Of a stretch of DNA of 64,000 bases, positions 9,745-19,311 are shown piece by piece. The notes beneath the pieces were generated by a model, which was given only the letters and a program-made list of their open reading frames with translations, was not told the DNA's origin and made no database searches. Each line of letters begins with the position of its first letter. The stretch's first letter is position 1. Origin of the DNA: an uncultured Pseudomonadales bacterium (lineage in GTDB: Bacteria > Pseudomonadota > Gammaproteobacteria > Pseudomonadales > UBA7434); contig CALSRU010000012.1 in assembly GCA_943788835.1 (NCBI GenBank), forward strand, positions 98,571 to 162,570, written 5' to 3'. The translations under genes were made by a program, and so were the position numbers.

Positions 9745-11826
9745 TTGACCGACGATTTAAGTTTGAGCGTACCTGATTGGAATGTAGTTCCACAGTTATC
9801 AGTCAACGGGCCTCTAGAGCATTCCTCGTCGCGATGCGTCGTTATTCCAACTACGCAAGGCAGTTTAAAGATTAGTCTGCATCAGTTCGGCGCACGCCTG
9901 CATTTTGGCGTCTGCAGCTTTGGCGGTGGCATCGAGAATGCCTATGGCATGTTGCTTGACGACGCCTTTGTGCACGCTCCGCCATTCGACTTGATTGTGG
10001 ATAGTAGTCAAGCGGCGGTGAGCAAAATCGGTGGAGGAGAGTTTATCTTAACCATCAATCACTCACCTCTCTCGTTTGAGTTAAGGAAGGGCGAGCGTCT
10101 CATTCAACAGTCGCCCACTGATGGGCATTTTGTGCGTCAATTTCGGTTGCCGCCTGTAGCTCGGATGGATAAAGGTTGGCTAGTTACCTTAGACCTGCGT
10201 GCCAGCGAATCAGTTTATGGCTTAGGAGAGAAATGGGGTAAGCTTGATAAGCGTGGACAGTTGATTCGCTCATTTAACCATGATGCGCTTGGTGTGAATG
10301 CTGAAATATCCTATAAAAACACGCCTTTTGCATGGAGCAATAGTGGGTGGGGTGCTTTTGTGCATACCGCAGCCCCCGTTCTTCATAGTGTTGGCTACGC
10401 GCCTTGGTCTCAGCGCGCTTATGGCATCTTGGTTGAGGATAGTGCTTTAGATCTTTTCCTTTTAGCCGGCAAGGATGGTGGCGATATTATTGGCCATTAC
10501 ACAGCATTGACGGGCCGCGCTCCGGTGCCGCCACGCTGGAGTACAGGGGTCATTCTGTCTAAAGCCTATTACCAAGATGCCGATGAGCTATTAGCAACAG
10601 CGCGAGAAGTTAGAGCGCGTAAAATGCCGTGTGATGTTATTACCATCGATGGTCGAGCTTGGCAGGACACAGAAACGCGTTTTACCTTCGACTGGGATCC
10701 TAAGCGCTACACTGATCCTGGCGCTGTTATTGATGAATTAAAAACTTTAAATTTTAAAGTTTGCTTGTGGGAGTATCCGCTGGTTTCTGTTAAGCACACT
10801 CTGTTTTCTATGATGGAGAAAAAGGGGTGGTTGTTAAAAGATCGCAGAACGGGTGAGGCGTACCGTTATAATTGGGATACCAGTTGTTTTGGTGATGTGC
10901 TTACCGAGCTGCCCGAGTCAGGTATAGTCGATTTCACACACCCTGAGGCCTATAATTTCTGGCGCGACTCACATAAATCGTTATTCGACCTGGGTGTCGA
11001 TATGATCAAAGCTGATTTTGGTGAGCAGATTGAATCCAATATGGTTGCATACAATGGTGATGCGGGCGATGTACTGCACAGCGTATATAGCTTGTTGTAT
11101 AACCGTTGTGTTTATGAAGCAGCCGAGATGTATTGTCAGTCGGGCGCCTTTCTATTTAGCCGGTCATCGTGGATCGGGTCGCAGCGCTATCCGTCCCAGT
11201 GGGGTGGAGATCCGCAAGCCGACTGGGGTGGATTAGCGGGCAGTATCCGTGGCGGCTTGAGCTGGGGCATGACAGGTGCACCTTTTTATGCCACCGACGT
11301 GGGCGGTTTTTATGGTGATCAGCGTGATGCCGAATTATATGTGCGCTGGATTCAATTTGCGATTTTTTCAGCGCACATACGGCTGCATGGTATTGGGCAG
11401 CGTGAACCGTGGTCATACGAGGGAGAGCCTCTAGGTGAAGAGGCTAATGCTGCAGCTACACAGGCGCTAAAGCTGCGTTATCGCTTGTTACCATATATAC
11501 AGCAGGCTATGCAGGTGGCGAGTGATTCTGGCTTGCCCGTGCAAAGAGCGATGGCTTTAGCATTTCCTAACGATCGAGCCGCATGGGCTTTTGAAGAGCA
11601 ATTTATGTTGGGTGACGATCTTCTTGTTGCGCCGTGTCTGCAAGCAGGCGGGTGCACCGAGTTTTATCTGCCTGCCGGCCGATGGCAGCGGTTGTTGCAT
11701 GACGAGGTGTTAGAGGGCGGCCGATGCCATCAGTTACAATTACCTCTCGATGAGATGGCAGTTTTTTTCCCAGAAGGCGCAGTGATTCCGCTAGGGCCGG
11801 TTGTTGAAAGTACATCCGAATTATAA
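9745..11826 (+). CDS. GH31 alpha-glycosidase (YicI/alpha-xylosidase-like)
   Basis: Retaining alpha-glycosidase of family GH31, no signal peptide seen. The nucleophile is Asp424 in IKADFGE and the acid/base is Asp489 in WGGD, 65 residues apart as in E. coli YicI. The stretch SRSSWIGSQRYPSQWGGD and the block DVGGF...RLHG also follow the alpha-xylosidase branch. The specificity (xyloside, glucoside or other) is not certain. TTG at 9745 is preferred because GGAG lies 6 bases before it; TTG at 9733 would add four residues. Between the GlpD-like gene and the symporter, so it likely acts in the cytoplasm on an imported glycoside. Confidence 0.88.
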   Translation: MTDDLSLSVPDWNVVPQLSVNGPLEHSSSRCVVIPTTQGSLKISLHQFGARLHFGVCSFGGGIENAYGMLLDDAFVHAPPFDLIVDSSQAAVSKIGGGEFILTINHSPLSFELRKGERLIQQSPTDGHFVRQFRLPPVARMDKGWLVTLDLRASESVYGLGEKWGKLDKRGQLIRSFNHDALGVNAEISYKNTPFAWSNSGWGAFVHTAAPVLHSVGYAPWSQRAYGILVEDSALDLFLLAGKDGGDIIGHYTALTGRAPVPPRWSTGVILSKAYYQDADELLATAREVRARKMPCDVITIDGRAWQDTETRFTFDWDPKRYTDPGAVIDELKTLNFKVCLWEYPLVSVKHTLFSMMEKKGWLLKDRRTGEAYRYNWDTSCFGDVLTELPESGIVDFTHPEAYNFWRDSHKSLFDLGVDMIKADFGEQIESNMVAYNGDAGDVLHSVYSLLYNRCVYEAAEMYCQSGAFLFSRSSWIGSQRYPSQWGGDPQADWGGLAGSIRGGLSWGMTGAPFYATDVGGFYGDQRDAELYVRWIQFAIFSAHIRLHGIGQREPWSYEGEPLGEEANAAATQALKLRYRLLPYIQQAMQVASDSGLPVQRAMALAFPNDRAAWAFEEQFMLGDDLLVAPCLQAGGCTEFYLPAGRWQRLLHDEVLEGGRCHQLQLPLDEMAVFFPEGAVIPLGPVVESTSEL

Positions 11827-11873
11827 AAATCGTTAAGTAATATAGGCTCAATAGTATTGGGAGTAATAATAAG

Positions 11874-13604
11874 ATGGCATTGAACGACCTGTTATTGACC
11901 TTTGGTTCATGCGCCTTTTTTATGGCCGTCGTGGCATTGATCTCGTATCAAAAAACGAAGGGAGACGTAGGTACAAAAGATGGATATTTTTTAGCCGGGC
12001 GTGGCTTAACCGGGGTTTTTATTGCCGGTTCTATGTTGCTGACTAATTTATCGGCTGAGCAACTTATAGGTTTAAATGGTTCGGCCTATGGCTACAACAT
12101 GAGCAGTATGGCGTGGGAGGTCACGGCTGCATTTAGCACGATCTGCATGGCGCTAATTTTTCTACCTAGATATTTGAGCGGAGCTTTTACTACTTTGCCT
12201 GAATTTTTAAGTAGTCGTTTTGATGATGATGTAAGACGTCTAACGGTTATTTTGTTTATGGTGGGCTATAGTCTGGTCACTATTCCTTCGGTTTTATATT
12301 CAGGCTCTATTGCAGTGATGCGACTTTTTGATGTGCCAGGTCTACTGGAGGTTAGTTACAGTCAAGGTTTGATGGTGACCATTCTTGCGGTGGGTATTAT
12401 AGGCGGTCTTTACGCCGTGTTTGGTGGTCTAAAGGCGGTGGCCATTTCCGATACGATTAATGGTTTGGGTTTGCTGATAATCGGTATACTCGTTCCGGTA
12501 CTTGGGTTCGCGGCTTTAGGCAACGGAAGTTTCTTAGATGGCGTTACGGCAGTAACAACCACGCATACTGAAAAGTTAAATGCCATTGGCACCAGCACTG
12601 ATCCGACGCCATTTGGAACCATTTTTACAGGAATGATCTTTGCTAACCTAGCGTATTGGTGCACCAATCAATATGTCATTCAGCGAACGCTCGGAGCTAA
12701 AAATCTAGCCGAAGGTCAGAAGGGTGTCATTTTTTCTGGCTTTTTTAAAGTGATGGTTCCTTTCATGATGATGATGCCGGGAATTGTCGCTTTCCATCTT
12801 TATGGAGGTGGGTTGCAATCAATTGACCTGGCTTTTCCACAACTGATCAAAGATGTTCTTCCGGTTTATATGTCGGGATTTTTCCTTGCCGTTTTGCTGG
12901 GTGCGGTGTTTAGTTCATTTAATTCCTTATTAAATAGCGCTGCAACTTTGTTTTGCTTAGATGTCTATGAGCCTCTAAAAAAGGGCAAAGTGAGCGACAA
13001 GGAAATGATCAAGGTGGCCAAGATTGCGAGTGTAGTGATTGCAATCTTTTCGTTTATTGTAGCGCCTCTATTGCAGTATGCACCCGAAGGCCTGTGGCAG
13101 GTTATCCGAATTTTTACGGGTTTTTATAATATCCCTATTGTCGCTGTCGTTTTAATCGGCCTCTTCACTAAGCGCGTCCCTGGGCTGGGTGCCAAGGTGG
13201 CCATTATCTTTCATGTTATCGCCTATGGTTTATTAAAGTTTGTTTTTGATGAACAAGTCGATATTCATTTCTTGCACTTGTATGCGATTTTGTTCTTTAT
13301 TGAAATTGCCATTATGTTGGTGATTGGTTACCTCAAGCCTCTAGATGAGCCTTGGCAGTTTGAGCGTAAGAACAAGGTCGATATGGTTCCGTGGGCCTAT
13401 GCCATACCGGTTTCTATTACTCTCTTCTCTTGCGTTGCAGCTTTATATGTTCTTTTTTCGCCTTTAGGCGTTGTTGGCGGCTTTGGTTCTCTTTTTTGGC
13501 CTGCTTTGTTCTGCATCATTGCAGCTAACATGTTTGCTTGGTTTTACAGCTTAAAGTACTGGCGCCATCGCTATGCGAATTATATTGCAGTCAATGTTGG
13601 CTAG
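11874..13604 (+). CDS. Sodium:solute symporter (SSS/SGLT family, YidK-like)
   Basis: Inner-membrane sodium-coupled transporter of 576 residues with about 14 hydrophobic helices. Family signatures include GYFLAGRGLTG near residue 36, LTNLSAEQLIGLNGSAYGY near 57 and the central GGLYAVFGGLKAVAISD near 175. The SGLT/YidK branch mainly moves sugars, which fits the preceding GH31 enzyme. GGAG lies 10 bases before the ATG. It is the last gene of the SulP-GlpD-GH31 operon; 299 bases separate it from the TonB receptor. Confidence 0.9.
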   Translation: MALNDLLLTFGSCAFFMAVVALISYQKTKGDVGTKDGYFLAGRGLTGVFIAGSMLLTNLSAEQLIGLNGSAYGYNMSSMAWEVTAAFSTICMALIFLPRYLSGAFTTLPEFLSSRFDDDVRRLTVILFMVGYSLVTIPSVLYSGSIAVMRLFDVPGLLEVSYSQGLMVTILAVGIIGGLYAVFGGLKAVAISDTINGLGLLIIGILVPVLGFAALGNGSFLDGVTAVTTTHTEKLNAIGTSTDPTPFGTIFTGMIFANLAYWCTNQYVIQRTLGAKNLAEGQKGVIFSGFFKVMVPFMMMMPGIVAFHLYGGGLQSIDLAFPQLIKDVLPVYMSGFFLAVLLGAVFSSFNSLLNSAATLFCLDVYEPLKKGKVSDKEMIKVAKIASVVIAIFSFIVAPLLQYAPEGLWQVIRIFTGFYNIPIVAVVLIGLFTKRVPGLGAKVAIIFHVIAYGLLKFVFDEQVDIHFLHLYAILFFIEIAIMLVIGYLKPLDEPWQFERKNKVDMVPWAYAIPVSITLFSCVAALYVLFSPLGVVGGFGSLFWPALFCIIAANMFAWFYSLKYWRHRYANYIAVNVG

Positions 13605-13755
13605 ACTCGGTTGGCGACTGCTTAGCGCGGGCCAATCCGGTGCGGCGTCGCACCAATAAAATCAAAAAAAAATAAAAAAGCGGCAGATTTGGTTAAATTG
13701 CAACCGTTTAGGTTTTTATTTAATCGTTATTGGCCTCCATCGTATATTAATTACG

Positions 13756-13773
13756 GTATCTTATATAAGACAT
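13756..13773. promoter_or_regulatory. Putative operator, copy 2
   Basis: Identical 18-base match to the site at 6151-6168, centred on TCTTATATAAGA (13759-13770). It lies 130 bases upstream of the TonB receptor start, in promoter position. The surrounding 299-base gap also has a hairpin at 13639-13654 without a T tract, so no clear terminator separates it from the symporter gene. Confidence 0.65.
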
Positions 13774-13903
13774 CAGATGTATGCTTTTGCGTGACTGATA
13801 GTACATCAGTTAACGATCTGGGCCCTAAGACCTAGACGAGTGACAAGATAAAAATTTAGTAAGCATATAAATCAAAACGTAAAACCAATGGGAGAGTTGA
13901 CTT

Positions 13904-16174
13904 ATGTTCAATAAAAAAATGGTTTGTCGGGCTTTAGCCCTGGCAATACCTGCGGGCTTGGTGTTTCAAGTTCCTGTTGCAGGGGCTGCCGACCTTGAAG
14001 AGGTGGTCGTGACAGCGCAAAAGCGCGAGCAAAAACTCAGTGATGTGCCAATTGCTGTGTCGGTTCTGGGAGCCGACCAAATTGATGCGGCTTTTGCCAA
14101 TAATATCGAGTCGTTGCAGGCCTATGTTCCTTCAGTGAGCTTTCGAACGGGTAATACAACGCGAAACTCAGCCTTAACCGTGCGCGGAATTGGCACCATT
14201 TCTTTCAGTGTGGCTGCCGAGCCTAGCGTTTCAACCGTGGTTGATAATGTCGTGCTGGGCCGTTCTGGCCAAGCGTTCGGCGATTTGTATGATTTGGAGC
14301 GCGTCGAAGTGTTGCGTGGTCCTCAAGGTACGCTATTTGGTAAAAATGCCTCGGCTGGCGTGGTTAATATGGTTACCAAAAAGCCAACAGAAGAATTTGA
14401 AGGCTACCTTGATTTATCGTTTTTTCAAGATGATGAATATCGCGCTAAAGCACGCGTTTCAGGTAAGTTAACCGACCGAATTAACGCCAGCTTAACAGTC
14501 CTTGATGCTGAGTTTGATGGTTACATCGATAACGTTTACAACAACGAAAAAATCAATGGTTACGATAAGCAGGGTGTTCGCGCCATGTTTGATATTGAGC
14601 TGAGCGACGATACGCAAGCGTTGGTGATTTATGAAGACTACAGTGCCGATAACGACTGTTGTGCCGATTTAGTAGCACGCACAACGAATGACTCACGACC
14701 ACTAGACCCCGAGGTATTCGTCAGTGGTGCGGGCTTGGATCTAGACCAGCGCAAAGCGGATAATGACTTTACGACGCGCACTTTAGATTCAACGACTGCG
14801 CTCTCGGTACAGTTAACGAAGCAAATTGGCGATATGACATTAACATCCATCACTGCGCGCAGAACTTGGGAGAATACTGAGTTTCGTGAAGGTGATTTCA
14901 CCTCGGAAAATGGTGACTTAGCATCGCCCGTTGACTTTAGCACCGTAGGCTTTCAGCTGCACGATGTAGGTCCTCAAGAGTGGCGCCAATTCTCGCAAGA
15001 AGTTCGTTTGGCCTCGAATGGCGACGAATTTTTTGATTGGCAAGTGGGTGCCTTCTATTGGGATATCGACTCGGCTCGTAATTTTACGCGTGATGCAAGT
15101 TGCCAAGTAACAGCCGACAATACTGCGATTGTTGATGCCGCGAATGCCGCAGACCCCAATCTAGGCTTAACCTGTTTGCAAAACGACATTGTCTCTGCCA
15201 CGGCTTACATGAGCACTGAGTTTAGTAACTATGCGGTGTTTGGTGATGGTAGCCTGGATTTGACGGATGCCTTAACGGTACTGTTTGGTTTGCGTTACAC
15301 CGACGATGAAGTGAGCTTTAAGCACAACCGTGTTAATAACGACGAATTTGGCCGTCGCGGTGTAGGCGTGAGAGAAGCTGCGTTAAATACTGATTTTGAA
15401 GGCTCGACTGATGACACGAATCTATCAGGAAAAATTGGCGCGCAATTGCGTCTGAGCCCGCAAAATATGGTCTATGCGACTTACTCTACTGGCTATAAAG
15501 GCCCTGCATTCAATGTTTTTTATAACATGAGCGCGAATGATATCAATCCAATTGACGCTGAAGAATCCAAGTCAGCTGAGCTGGGTTATAAATTCACGGG
15601 TGATAGCGTATTCTTGAGTGTAGCGCTTTATCAAACTGATATTGATGACTTCCAGGCTAATGATTTCGATGCATCCGATGGCACCACGACGACCGGCTTC
15701 ACTAACGGTGGCGATGTTGAGACACAAGGTGTTGAAGTGGACTTTCAGTGGCGCGCAACCGAGCAACTGAGTCTGATGGGTGGCTTGGCTGTATCTGACG
15801 CTGAGACTACGCTGGGCGATGATCTGCCTTTTGCCCCCGACACCAAGTACACGTTAGCGGGTGTTTATGACATTCCATTAGATAGTGGTGCGGCGTTCGT
15901 TGTGAATGCGTCATACGTTTTCACCGATGAGCAGTTGTCGGGTAATATCGGTCAAAACGGGCAAACCAACCCCGAGGTATTGCTACCTGATTATGAAATC
16001 GTTAATGCCAGCGTGACGTACCACGCTCCGAATGATCAATATCGGGTGTCTTTGATCGGTAAGAACTTAACCGATGACTCTTATGCCACTACTTACAGCG
16101 GTGATGGCTTCAGATATCAAATTCCACGTGATGCAGACCGATATTTTGGTGCGAACTTCCGCTTTAACTTCTAA
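13904..16174 (+). CDS. TonB-dependent outer-membrane receptor
   Basis: Outer-membrane active importer of 756 residues. A signal peptide covers about residues 1-28 (cleavage near VAGAA). The TonB-box region EEVVVTAQKREQ follows directly. The plug domain contains LRGPQGTLFGKNASAGVVNMVTKKP, and the beta barrel ends in the aromatic FRFNF expected for barrel insertion. The EEVVVTAQKRE subgroup often transports carbohydrates or other organic substrates in marine and sphingomonad-like bacteria. It likely brings the glycoside into the periplasm for the symporter. Putative operator copy 2 upstream ties it to the regulon, and a rho-independent terminator follows. Confidence 0.92.
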   Translation: MFNKKMVCRALALAIPAGLVFQVPVAGAADLEEVVVTAQKREQKLSDVPIAVSVLGADQIDAAFANNIESLQAYVPSVSFRTGNTTRNSALTVRGIGTISFSVAAEPSVSTVVDNVVLGRSGQAFGDLYDLERVEVLRGPQGTLFGKNASAGVVNMVTKKPTEEFEGYLDLSFFQDDEYRAKARVSGKLTDRINASLTVLDAEFDGYIDNVYNNEKINGYDKQGVRAMFDIELSDDTQALVIYEDYSADNDCCADLVARTTNDSRPLDPEVFVSGAGLDLDQRKADNDFTTRTLDSTTALSVQLTKQIGDMTLTSITARRTWENTEFREGDFTSENGDLASPVDFSTVGFQLHDVGPQEWRQFSQEVRLASNGDEFFDWQVGAFYWDIDSARNFTRDASCQVTADNTAIVDAANAADPNLGLTCLQNDIVSATAYMSTEFSNYAVFGDGSLDLTDALTVLFGLRYTDDEVSFKHNRVNNDEFGRRGVGVREAALNTDFEGSTDDTNLSGKIGAQLRLSPQNMVYATYSTGYKGPAFNVFYNMSANDINPIDAEESKSAELGYKFTGDSVFLSVALYQTDIDDFQANDFDASDGTTTTGFTNGGDVETQGVEVDFQWRATEQLSLMGGLAVSDAETTLGDDLPFAPDTKYTLAGVYDIPLDSGAAFVVNASYVFTDEQLSGNIGQNGQTNPEVLLPDYEIVNASVTYHAPNDQYRVSLIGKNLTDDSYATTYSGDGFRYQIPRDADRYFGANFRFNF

Positions 16175-16210
16175 ATAGTTCAGCGCAAATTCGGCGCAAA
16201 GTAGTCGAGT

Positions 16211-16240
16211 AAAAGGGGGCGGAATTTCTGCCCCTTTTTC
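16211..16240 (+). terminator. Rho-independent terminator after TonB receptor
   Basis: AAAAGGGGGC pairs with GCCCCTTTTT around a 9-10 base loop and ends in a T run. It lies about 37 bases after the receptor stop. Confidence 0.8.
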
Positions 16241-16425
16241 TTGCACGAAAGAATTTTGGTGCTTCTTTTTAGCGGCGATTAGCCGTAACATGGAAAATAT
16301 TGAAGTGGTTTTTTAGTTTAAAAATCGATGTTGTCAGTGCAGGTACGCCGAGCAGTTAGCGTGGTTTGTTGTGATGGTTTGGTCGATATAACCAAAAGCT
16401 TGAAGGGTATTCTTAGGGTCGCATT

Positions 16426-17145
16426 ATGTCTTCAATGGCAAATTTCCAGCCTCTGTATAAGCAAGTGTATGAGTTGCTGACTGCGCGTTTAGTGTCAGGG
16501 CAGTGGAAGGCTTCCGCCCCTATTCCAAGTGAAATGGCGCTCGCAAAAGAGTTGGGCGTCAGTCAGGGCACTGTGCGCAAGGCACTCAACCAAATGGTGG
16601 CTGAACAATTGCTCGAGCGCCAGCAGGGCAAAGGCACTTTTGTTGCGGAGCATACGCAGGAAAGCTCATTGTTCCGTTTTTTCAGATTGCGTGAGCCGCA
16701 TGGCGAAAGCCTTATCCCTCGAACTCAAGTGCTTTCTTCTTTGCGTCGCGCGGCCAAGAAAAACGAGCGTGAGATTTTTTCTTTAGATTCCAATGAGCAG
16801 GTCGTAGAGTTACGACGTCTGCGTTTTTTAAAAGACACTCCAATTATTTGCGAGAAAGTGATTCAGCCGTTGTCGATTTTCCCCGACATTGATAAAGAAC
16901 CACAGTTGCCTAATTCTCTTTATACACTGTACCAAGAAAAATACGGGATTAGTATTGTTTCGGTAAACGATGAGTTGCGTGCGCATACATTGCCTTCCGA
17001 GTTTGCCGAACTTTTGGAGCTGCCCGTGGGCGCGCCGGTTTTGGCCGTAGAGCGAGCAAGCAAGCATATTGATGGTCGAGTGGTAGAGTTAAGTTATGCT
17101 TATTGCAACACCGAGCGTTTTGTTTACTCGGTTCAGCATAAGTAG
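16426..17145 (+). CDS. GntR-family (HutC/UTRA) transcriptional regulator
   Basis: One-component regulator of 239 residues. The N-terminal winged helix-turn-helix (about 5-75) shows PSEMALAKELGVSQGTVRKA and the wing RQQGKGTFV. The C-terminal UTRA ligand-binding domain (about 95-235) has the family pattern VVELRRLRFLKDTPIICEK and ends in SYAYCNTERFVY. Members of this group usually sense a sugar phosphate or other pathway metabolite and repress the adjacent catabolic genes. Location next to the TonB receptor and the duplicated palindrome at 6151 and 13756 suggest it controls this locus. Transcribed alone after a terminator. Confidence 0.9.
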   Translation: MSSMANFQPLYKQVYELLTARLVSGQWKASAPIPSEMALAKELGVSQGTVRKALNQMVAEQLLERQQGKGTFVAEHTQESSLFRFFRLREPHGESLIPRTQVLSSLRRAAKKNEREIFSLDSNEQVVELRRLRFLKDTPIICEKVIQPLSIFPDIDKEPQLPNSLYTLYQEKYGISIVSVNDELRAHTLPSEFAELLELPVGAPVLAVERASKHIDGRVVELSYAYCNTERFVYSVQHK

Positions 17146-17501
17146 AGCATATTGGTCGCTGTACTTGTCTAGTATTGGTATTAACTAGCCCCTTCCTTGT
17201 TTTCCGCAGAGGTGACTACAGTTACCGTATGACCTTTTTTATTCTGGTACGCTAGAAAAGTCGAATGTAAAGCACCAGCCTTTTAATAGTGGGCGATTCT
17301 GGTAATCAGCCATAGCATTTTTAGTTTGTCGTCGAATGACTAACCGATTAGGGCGTTACTTATTTGCTTTTTCTACAGCGTGATTTTTTAACGTTAGGCA
17401 ACGCCTTATGATTTTTTAAAACAGGCAGCTTACAGTTGACTTAAGAGATGATATTGGTCAAGTACAATTTTTTCTGCTGGTAAGTCCTTAGAGGATGAGA
17501 A
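17146..17501. other. Intergenic gap of 356 bases
   Basis: No open frame with a plausible start, no RNA gene and no clear hairpin terminator recognised. It presumably holds the promoter of the flavin-reductase-like gene. Confidence 0.4.
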
Positions 17502-18104
17502 ATGAATTTTGATGTTGCAGAATTAGAACCACAACAAAAATATCGTCTGCTCAATGGCGGTGTCACGCCAAGGCCTATTGCATGGGTCAGTACCACCTCT
17601 AAAAAAGGAGTAGCCAACTTGGCGCCATATTCTTTCTTTACAGTGGCAAGCTGTAATCCGCCTGTGCTCCTCTACACACAGGTAGCGCAAAGAAATGGCA
17701 TAGATAAAGATACCTTGCAAAACTTGAGAGAGACTGGCGAGTGCGTGGTTAATATTGTTAATGCAGATATGTTAGAGAAAATGAATATGACTAGCGCAGC
17801 CCTTCAGCTCGATGAAAGTGAGTTTGAATTTGCCCAAGTAGAGCAGAGCAGTAGTTGCAAAGTGGCTCCCTTTTCTGTGAGGCAGGCGCCTATTCGTTAT
17901 GAGTGTACGTTGCGAGAGATAATGCTGTTGAGTGAATTGCCTGCAGGTGGCACCGTTGTGTTGTTAGATGTGAAATCGATCTATGTTCAAGATGAGCTGT
18001 ATGATGATGGGCTGATTAATCAAAATTTGATTGATTCGGTAGGGCGTATGGGTGGCGATGCCTACAGCTTTACGTCAAGCCTCGAGGAGCTTAAGCGCCC
18101 TTGA
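17502..18104 (+). CDS. Flavin reductase-like (FMN-binding split-barrel) protein
   Basis: About 200 residues of the DIM6/NTAB flavin reductase-like family, which bind FMN and often supply reduced flavin or act as oxidoreductases. The diagnostic N-terminal block is RPIAWVSTTSKKGVANLAPYSFF, followed by PPVLLYT. The C-terminal LDVKSIYVQDEL and GRMGGDAYSF are typical. GAGGATGAG precedes the ATG. It stands alone downstream of the GntR gene; a role in the sugar locus is possible but unsupported by a shared operator. Confidence 0.85.
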   Translation: MNFDVAELEPQQKYRLLNGGVTPRPIAWVSTTSKKGVANLAPYSFFTVASCNPPVLLYTQVAQRNGIDKDTLQNLRETGECVVNIVNADMLEKMNMTSAALQLDESEFEFAQVEQSSSCKVAPFSVRQAPIRYECTLREIMLLSELPAGGTVVLLDVKSIYVQDELYDDGLINQNLIDSVGRMGGDAYSFTSSLEELKRP

Positions 18105-18274
18105 TCAGCTGGTGTAGTTGTGAATAACGATAGGCACTCCTGCGCCGCGATTTTTCTGTAAAGTTTAAATCCTTCGTCAATTGGCTGTTCGTCTTATTTT
18201 TATTCGTTTGTGCTGGATGGCGAGTCGCGGCCAGCAGTAGTTGCCTTATAGGTGTCCGCTTCGCTGTGCTAGGA

Positions 18275-18937
18275 TTAGGCCGCTATTTTTTTTCGAGTAA
18301 CCATACATCCCACTAATCCGCAAGCCATCAGGCTGAGTATGCCGGGCTCAGGGACGTTAGCCGTTACGCTTACTGAGTCTATAAAGTTGCCTACCGTGCC
18401 GGATTTAGGCTTCATTGAAGTGAATTGCAAGGTGGTTTTATCGCCTGTACCGACGAAAGTGTTTGAAAATAAACTCCAGCTACCTTTTACGTGATCCTTC
18501 TGTACCGTATTAAAAATCGTACTGTCCGCGGTAAAGAGTTCAAATCGAAATTTTTCTTTATTATTCTTGCGTGCGCGATAGGCAAAGCTAACCGTGTATT
18601 CTTGATTTTCTACCGTCTCAAACTCTTGGAAGATAGAAAAAGGGCCGCCGTGGTTAGGATGGGAATTAAGCTCACCATGCTGAACGCCGCTGTGTGACCC
18701 GACGCCGTTAAAGCCTGTCCTCCAAATTTCTATATTATCTCCGCCCCAGCTGTGACCTTGTTCGGCGGCAAAGTAGTTCCAGCGCGACGAGCATGAGCGG
18801 CCGCCGTTGTTCGATGTAACATCGCCGCAATTACTGATGTCGGGAGACTCGAAGCCACCCCCAATAATTAGGTTGGCTTGAGCGTTACTTGAAATTGCTA
18901 GTAAGGCGATCAATAGACCGATTGACTGTTTACTCAT
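18275..18937 (-). CDS. PEP-CTERM sorted secreted protein
   Basis: Exported protein of about 220 residues. The N-terminal signal ends near SSNAQA. The middle resembles a small beta-sandwich (carbohydrate-binding-like) module with GGGFESPDIS and a C-terminal region containing FIDSVSVT. The end is a PEP-CTERM signal, VPEPGILSLMACGLVGC followed by basic TRKK, which an exosortase would process. The ATG at 18937 is chosen because it begins a normal signal peptide; an upstream in-frame ATG would add 25 poor residues. No exosortase is nearby. Function unknown. Confidence 0.82.
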   Translation of the reverse strand: MSKQSIGLLIALLAISSNAQANLIIGGGFESPDISNCGDVTSNNGGRSCSSRWNYFAAEQGHSWGGDNIEIWRTGFNGVGSHSGVQHGELNSHPNHGGPFSIFQEFETVENQEYTVSFAYRARKNNKEKFRFELFTADSTIFNTVQKDHVKGSWSLFSNTFVGTGDKTTLQFTSMKPKSGTVGNFIDSVSVTANVPEPGILSLMACGLVGCMVTRKKIAA

Positions 18938-19311
18938 GACTGTGTGAGATCTCTGCTGTCTAAGTTTGAGGCCATTTTGGCTGCGCGAAATTATAGACGA
19001 AATAATAATCAATTACTATGCCATAATTGATACACACTTGTTTTTAAATAGCTTTTGCTGCGGCTGAGCAGTTCCTTCGATCGCCAACTGTAATTTTTTT
19101 CGACACTTGTCCGTAAGGAAGGGTCGGACGCATGGTTCTTGCCGATTAAGCGGCTGCACCAGCGTTGCAGTCACGGCCTATATTTTTATCGCTTTTAACG
19201 GACTTCTTGCCCCATTATAATTGTCCGGCAGTCATGGATGGGTCTAGTCTATCCTGTCGTCCAATGGTCATTCTAGTTCCTTATAACAAATAAGATAGGT
19301 GTTCTCTCGAC
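18938..19311. other. Divergent intergenic gap of 374 bases
   Basis: Promoter region between the PEP-CTERM gene and the large cytochrome. No convincing small gene or repeat seen. Confidence 0.4.

Noticed and set aside
9745..11826. GH31 enzyme as a sulfoquinovosidase
   Set aside because: From memory of the subfamilies, the region around the nucleophile and acid/base (KADFGE, SQRYPSQWGGD, RLHG) follows the YicI/xylosidase branch and I could not find the sulfonate-binding Arg/Trp pattern. Kept only as a hypothesis at locus level.
13639..13654. Hairpin GGTGCG/CGCACC after the symporter gene
   Set aside because: Followed by an A-rich tract on the plus strand, not T, so not a rho-independent terminator.
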